From assembly GCA_028822445.1 (NCBI GenBank), contig JAPKDQ010000007.1, positions 1 through 64,000 of the forward strand: DNA of 64,000 bases, read 5' to 3'. Positions within the stretch are counted from its first letter, which is position 1; every line of letters begins with the position of its first letter. A program made the position numbers and the translations under genes. Below, piece after piece: positions 59,257-64,000 of this stretch. Origin of the DNA: Rhodospirillaceae bacterium (GTDB lineage: Bacteria > Pseudomonadota > Alphaproteobacteria > Rhodospirillales > Rhodospirillaceae). A model generated the notes under the pieces. That model ran no database searches. It saw only the letters and a list, made by a program, of their open reading frames with translations, and was not told the origin of the DNA.

Positions 59257-59390
59257 TGCGAACGGCACGACACACACTTTCGTTTATCGCTATCGTTCTT
59301 CTTTTAGGCACGCTATCTGCGTGCGGCAAAAAGAGCGCCCCTACGCCGACGGCAGAGCCTGAGTATACGAAACAGTACCCGCGGCGATAA
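59253..59390 (+). CDS. lptM: small LptM/YifL-like lipoprotein (not in ORF track, 45 aa)
   Basis: Direct translation [45 protein letters not shown]; lipobox [14 protein letters not shown] overlap with argH; argH-lptM-lysA order. Confidence 0.85.
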   Translation: MMRTARHTLSFIAIVLLLGTLSACGKKSAPTPTAEPEYTKQYPRR

Positions 59391-59408
59391 ATTTACGGAC
59401 ATCGATCA

Positions 59409-60680
59409 ATGCATCATTTCCAATATCACAGTGGAGTTCTTCACGCCGAAGACGTTCCTTTACCTAACATTGCAGCAGCCATAGGTACGCCTTTTTATTG
59501 CTATTCATCAGCCACACTTACCCGCCATTATAAAGTCTTTACCGATGCGTTGGCAGGGCTAGATTCCCTCGTCTGCTTCTCAGCTAAAGCAAATGGAAAT
59601 TTAGCAGTCTTACGCCTGCTCGGTGATCTTGGCGCTGGGTGCGACGTCGTTTCAGGCGGAGAGCTTAAGCGCGCCCTAGCAGCCGGTATTCCGGGCGAGA
59701 AAATCGTGTTTTCCGGCGTCGGAAAGACGTCAGAAGAATTAACGCTAGCATTGGAAAACAGCGTTGGTCAGATCAACGTTGAATCTGAACCTGAATTAAA
59801 TCGTCTCAATGGAATAGCAACCAAGCTCGGGAAGTCAGCGCCAGTTGCGTTACGCGTAAACCCGGATATCCATGCCGCCACGCATGACAAGATCGCAACC
59901 GGTCGCAGAGAAGACAAGTTTGGCGTCGCATGGGAAGATGCGCCGCGCCTATATAAAGCTGCACACGATATGAACGGCATAGACGTTCGTGGCATTGCTG
60001 TTCACATCGGCTCACAGATTACTGATCTAGCACCTTTCGAAGCCGCTTTCTCTAAAGTAGCAGGCCTCGTAAATAAAATACGGGACACAGGCATCGATAT
60101 TCGCACCATCGACCTTGGCGGCGGCCTTGGTGTTTCCTACAAACATGACAACGCGACCCCACCGAGCCCCGCCGAATATGGAGAAGTCGTCAAACGCACC
60201 GTCGGCGATCTCGGCTGCAAAGTGATATTTGAACCAGGCCGGGTTATTGCCGCAAATGCCGGTATACTTGTAACTAAAGTTATCTACGTGAAACCTGGAG
60301 AAACGAAAGAATTTGTTATCGTCGACGCGGCGATGAACGACCTCATTCGACCGGCCATGTATGGCGCCCATCACGACGTCTTACCCATTTCCGAAGAAAA
60401 TGCAGGCTCTCCAAAAACCAAAATGGATATAGTCGGCCCCGTCTGCGAAAGTGGGGATAGGTTTGTTCGCGATGCATCACTAGCTGCCCTGAAAGAGGAA
60501 GACCTTGTCGTCTTCATGACAGCGGGGGCTTACGGCGCTGTCATGTCGTCCACATACAATGCCAGACCACTCATACCCGAGGTGCTCGTCCACGGTGAAT
60601 CTTTCGCCGTGATACGGAAAAGACCAAAGGTCGAAGACCTGTGGGTACTTGAAAGCCTGCCTGATTGGATGGATGACTAG
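59409..60680 (+). CDS. lysA: diaminopimelate decarboxylase
   Basis: FCYSSATLTRHYKVF...CFSAKANGNLAVLRLL; HIGSQITDL; PGRVIAANAGILVTKV; GPVCESGDRF. Confidence 0.96.
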   Translation: MHHFQYHSGVLHAEDVPLPNIAAAIGTPFYCYSSATLTRHYKVFTDALAGLDSLVCFSAKANGNLAVLRLLGDLGAGCDVVSGGELKRALAAGIPGEKIVFSGVGKTSEELTLALENSVGQINVESEPELNRLNGIATKLGKSAPVALRVNPDIHAATHDKIATGRREDKFGVAWEDAPRLYKAAHDMNGIDVRGIAVHIGSQITDLAPFEAAFSKVAGLVNKIRDTGIDIRTIDLGGGLGVSYKHDNATPPSPAEYGEVVKRTVGDLGCKVIFEPGRVIAANAGILVTKVIYVKPGETKEFVIVDAAMNDLIRPAMYGAHHDVLPISEENAGSPKTKMDIVGPVCESGDRFVRDASLAALKEEDLVVFMTAGAYGAVMSSTYNARPLIPEVLVHGESFAVIRKRPKVEDLWVLESLPDWMDD

Positions 60681-60739
60681 AAAACGGTTCGGCCCGTTCT
60701 GGAATTGAACCCCACCCACCGTCCAGACTACACTCGAGA

Positions 60740-63244
60740 ATGTCTAGAGATTGGCACGAACTCCTGCGGCTCCGCCGCCTTATCACTCGCCGGCTGCTGT
60801 TTTCTCGCCTTAGCCTAGGCTTAGAACAGTTAACGGCAGCGCTATGGGCTCCTATCATCCTCATAGGCTGTTTCGCAGCGACTGCACTATTCGACGTCCT
60901 TCCCTCTTTCCCAGCGCTCATTCACGGTATCACCCTGTTGCTCTTTGCCTTGTGTTTCGTATGGTTATTGCGGAACGGGTTTGCCTCGTTTTCTTGGCCA
61001 TCCCTTTTACAAGCCCGACACAGGCTGGAAACGGCGTCTGGAATTAACCACCGACCTCTAACCGCATGGGAGGACAATCTGGGTTACAAGGCCGGGCCTG
61101 GGCAAAATACACTATGGCTGGCGCACCGGCTTCGCATGAAGAGTATCATTGAACGACTACGAATTCCTAAGCCAGCTGGCATAGTCGCAGAACGGGATAC
61201 ATTCGCTCTTCGCGGTTTGGTTGGCTTGGTGTGCGTTTTTGGAGTTCTTGGTGCGAAGGGCGACGTTGGGCCCCGATTTGTGCGCGCGCTGAACCCGGCG
61301 CTTACTAAAGAGACAGGCCCAATAGATATAAAAATATGGTTGACGCCGCCCGCTTACACAAACCGCCCGCCCGTCATGCTCGATCCATTTGTAGAACGCG
61401 TTTCTAAAGATCCGATTGTCATCCCTGATGGAACGCAAGTTCTAGCCGTCGTGACGGGCACAAGAAGACAAACCCGATTAATTGTGGGTGGCGCAGAAAT
61501 TGAACTCACGACTACAAATGACGAAAGTCAGAGTTACCAGGGACCGCTCCCAACGGGGCAAAGGTTAGAAATCAGGCAGACGAGTAGAGCCTTAGCTGCT
61601 TGGGCTCTAGACCCGTTAAAAGATAGCCCTCCAAGCATTGAAATAAGTGGCCCTCCAAGCGAGACAGGGCGATACCGCCTCGGGTTAAAATACAAAGCTG
61701 CAGACGACTATGGCGTTACTGAGGTTTCAGGCCAAGTCAACAGACCAGGAGAGACGAGGCCTTATGCAAAGAGTTGGGCCACTCATATTTCCATCCCTGT
61801 CCCACCTCTCACACCCCTAAGTTTCGAACATCAATCTTTCCATGACTTAACAGCGCACCCCTGGGCAGGCAGAGACGTAGCATTGGTTCTAACAGCCAAG
61901 GATGCAGCAGGTCAGACGACATCGACTAAATCGATAGAGTTCCGCCTCCCGGAGCGAACCTTCTCGCATTTGGTCGCAGCGAGCATAATTCAGTATCGCA
62001 AAGACTTGATTGAGAACCCGTTGACGGCCCCGATGGCGGCACGTGCCTTGACCAGACTCATGGAAGTTCCAGAAGGATACGATGGTGATATAATCGCCCA
62101 CCTCGCAATGGCCAGCGCACGCAGCAGACTAGACCTTAAAGATGCAACAGACGTTTTAGACAGTGTTATCGACTTAATGTGGAAAGCAGCATTGCGGATG
62201 GAAGACGGCTCCATGGCTGTCGCAGAACAAGCACTTAACGATACAGAACAAGCGCTCAGTGACGCCATAGAGAATGGGGCATCGCCGGGGGAGATCAGTC
62301 GGTTAATTGAACGCCTCCAGCAAGCGTTAGTGGATTATTATCAAGCGGTGGCTGAAAAGATGACAGGGGGTAGCCTTCCGCTGAATAGCCAAGCCGGTAA
62401 GATGCAAACGATGCGGTCTGAAGACCTTGCGCAAATGATGGAACAACTCCGTCAACTCACAGAAATGGGCGCAGAAGACGCAGCGAAGACAATATTATCC
62501 GAGCTCAAGAACATGCTAGAGACATTACGCAACACGGCGACGAGCCCCATGGACGACCCTAACGTTGCGGCCGCCCACCAAGTGATGGAAGACCTTAAGG
62601 GTATTACGCAAGACCAGTCTGACATGCTCCAAGAGTCTTTTGAACAGGCACGCCAGCACGCACTAGAGCAAAGCAAACCCGGACTGAACGACATTAATAA
62701 TTTTGAAAAGAATCGGGTTTCGACACAAACTACCGGCTCAAAGAACCCCCAAAGACAAGGCAAGAAAGCCGCGCAGGAACAGGATAAATTGCGGCAACAG
62801 CTGGGAGATTTAATGAGCCGTATGGCCGAAATGACCGGCCAACTTCCCAGCGAACTTCGCGATGCCGACCAGGCCATGCAGGATGCGGAAGGTGCATTGC
62901 GCCAGAAATCATGGCGCGCAGCATCAGACGCGCAAGCTGAAGCCCTAGCAGGACTGCAGAGCGGCATGCAAAGCGCTGCTCAACAAATTATGCAAACGTT
63001 AGCAGAACAGGGACTTTCTGGTTTAATTCCAATGCCAGGCCACGCGGCTCAGCCACTCGGTGCCATCGGTCCAAATCTTGGTCCAGACGACGGCGATAAA
63101 ACGGAGCTTCCGACTGATCCAGACACAAGGGGGTTATCACACCGGTCTAGGGGTATTCTTGAAGAAATACGCAGGCGCGCTGGGCAGCGCGTCAGATCTC
63201 TTGAAGAAAGACAATACTTAAAACGTCTACTCGAGCAGTTTTAA
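60740..63244 (+). CDS. TIGR02302/DUF4175 family membrane protein
   Basis: 834 aa with N-terminal TMs and long Gln/Met-rich C-terminal coiled region (QLRQLTEMGAEDAAKTILSELKNMLE; GLSHRSRGILEEIRRRAGQRVRSLEERQYLKRLLEQF). Confidence 0.85.
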   Translation: MSRDWHELLRLRRLITRRLLFSRLSLGLEQLTAALWAPIILIGCFAATALFDVLPSFPALIHGITLLLFALCFVWLLRNGFASFSWPSLLQARHRLETASGINHRPLTAWEDNLGYKAGPGQNTLWLAHRLRMKSIIERLRIPKPAGIVAERDTFALRGLVGLVCVFGVLGAKGDVGPRFVRALNPALTKETGPIDIKIWLTPPAYTNRPPVMLDPFVERVSKDPIVIPDGTQVLAVVTGTRRQTRLIVGGAEIELTTTNDESQSYQGPLPTGQRLEIRQTSRALAAWALDPLKDSPPSIEISGPPSETGRYRLGLKYKAADDYGVTEVSGQVNRPGETRPYAKSWATHISIPVPPLTPLSFEHQSFHDLTAHPWAGRDVALVLTAKDAAGQTTSTKSIEFRLPERTFSHLVAASIIQYRKDLIENPLTAPMAARALTRLMEVPEGYDGDIIAHLAMASARSRLDLKDATDVLDSVIDLMWKAALRMEDGSMAVAEQALNDTEQALSDAIENGASPGEISRLIERLQQALVDYYQAVAEKMTGGSLPLNSQAGKMQTMRSEDLAQMMEQLRQLTEMGAEDAAKTILSELKNMLETLRNTATSPMDDPNVAAAHQVMEDLKGITQDQSDMLQESFEQARQHALEQSKPGLNDINNFEKNRVSTQTTGSKNPQRQGKKAAQEQDKLRQQLGDLMSRMAEMTGQLPSELRDADQAMQDAEGALRQKSWRAASDAQAEALAGLQSGMQSAAQQIMQTLAEQGLSGLIPMPGHAAQPLGAIGPNLGPDDGDKTELPTDPDTRGLSHRSRGILEEIRRRAGQRVRSLEERQYLKRLLEQF

Positions 63245-63271
63245 TCCCAATCAACCCCCAGACCCTGTGTA

Positions 63272-63292
63272 GTTTCAGCGAGCTGCTGAAAC
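63272..63292. terminator. hairpin between convergent genes, candidate terminator
   Basis: GTTTCAGC-GAGCT-GCTGAAAC perfect 8-bp stem just after DUF4175 gene; no clear T-tract. Confidence 0.35.
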
Positions 63293-63522
63293 CCGGTCCT
63301 GCATTGCAACCTAGTGTTAGGTTCTATAACTGGGAACGTCGGTGCCTGAGACGTTTCTACGACTACTTCATTATCCTTATTCACCAGAATCAGTTTGGTA
63401 TTTGGTACAATTTAAATTTCAGGCGTTAAGCTCGTAATGAACCCAGACACGACCAAAGCCTACACCTCAACCTTCATAATCCGCAACGGTTGCAGCGCAG
63501 ACAAGCGTAGTCCTTGCGATAA

Positions 63523-63996
63523 TCATTCGTCAAAAATTAGTGCCTCATAGACAACTTCAATACCAGGCCAGAGTTCAGTAAGTCGATCACGTGCAAGAAA
63601 AAGTATGCTGCCTATCAGAATGGCGCCAACTGCAAGAACACCTACAATAATGTGGGCCGGATCTATTCTCTTGCTTTTCTCTTTAGGCTTCTTCTTCTCG
63701 GCTTTTCCCGCTGCTTTCGCGTCACCACCCGCAAGGGGGGCGTCATCTAGGTCATGATCACCGTCACCTAATTTTTTCCCCGTGCCGCCAAAGCCTGGGT
63801 GACCTTCATCGGGGCCTACTAGGTCTTCATCATCATCCCCACCGGATTTATATTTACTTGCTTGGAAGATGGCATCGTCACCTTCGGCTTTCTCTCCTGA
63901 CAGAGGGCCGCCATCTAGATCGCCTTCAGCACTCACTTGCACAAGGCCACCCATCGCCCCCGGGGCGCCTGGCATTGCCGCAGGCATACCTGGCAT
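63523..63996 (-). CDS. hypothetical protein with C-terminal TM; 5' end may lie outside window
   Basis: Acidic/Gly-rich linker then KSKRIDPAHIIVGVLAVGAILIGSILFLARDRLTELWPGIEVVYEALIFDE; resembles C-termini of zinc-ribbon (MJ0042-type) membrane proteins. Confidence 0.55.
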   Translation of the reverse strand: MPGMPAAMPGAPGAMGGLVQVSAEGDLDGGPLSGEKAEGDDAIFQASKYKSGGDDDEDLVGPDEGHPGFGGTGKKLGDGDHDLDDAPLAGGDAKAAGKAEKKKPKEKSKRIDPAHIIVGVLAVGAILIGSILFLARDRLTELWPGIEVVYEALIFDE

Positions 63997-64000
63997 CCCG

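Noticed and set aside
62452-62967. 171-aa minus-strand ORF rich in Ser/Cys
   Set aside because: Antisense shadow of the Gln/Met-rich region of the DUF4175 gene.
1-64000. CRISPR arrays, defence islands, transposases, integrases, prophage genes
   Set aside because: No regularly spaced repeats and no recognisable Cas, restriction, transposase, integrase or phage structural motifs in the supplied translations.

Overview
The window is 64 kb of chromosome, probably alphaproteobacterial (inferred from a SAM-II-like leader on metZ, hslO-argF-argD order, argH-lptM-lysA order, and a TIGR02302/DUF4175 protein). I saw no transposase, integrase, CRISPR array, rRNA or recognisable tRNA. The right half (about 35.4-64 kb) is mostly core metabolism: metZ, apaG, folE, trkH, hslO, argF, argD, recX, lptF/G, cobO/pduO, etfBA, hbd, argH, lysA. 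It also holds a small type III PKS + ICMT-type methyltransferase unit, a PAP2/GT39 pair and a tannase-like gene. The left half (about 4.4-35.1 kb) is a compact accessory locus. It carries an almost complete type II secretion/pseudopilus system (prepilin peptidase, gspE, F, G, H, I, J, K, L, M, C, D). Embedded in it are an expanded family of TPR + GT-B-like glycosyltransferase proteins (seven intact catalytic modules in six genes, plus one pseudogene remnant), a GT-A-like glycosyltransferase, and a signal-peptide-bearing Ala/Thr/Ser/Val-rich 473-aa protein. That protein has its own intergenic region and a strong double-hairpin 3' end. My main hypothesis is a dedicated T2SS-coupled protein glycosylation/surface-protein system. 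Other notable items: three alpha/beta-hydrolase paralogs with GHHTG in place of the GxSxG nucleophile elbow, an orphan HicB-like gene coupled to gspE, a deletion+frameshift TPR-GT pseudogene, a possible group II intron 5' fragment or structured RNA before gspK, and a CTGC-N3-GCAG operator-like palindrome upstream of etfBA-hbd. All family calls come from reading motifs; no database search was run.
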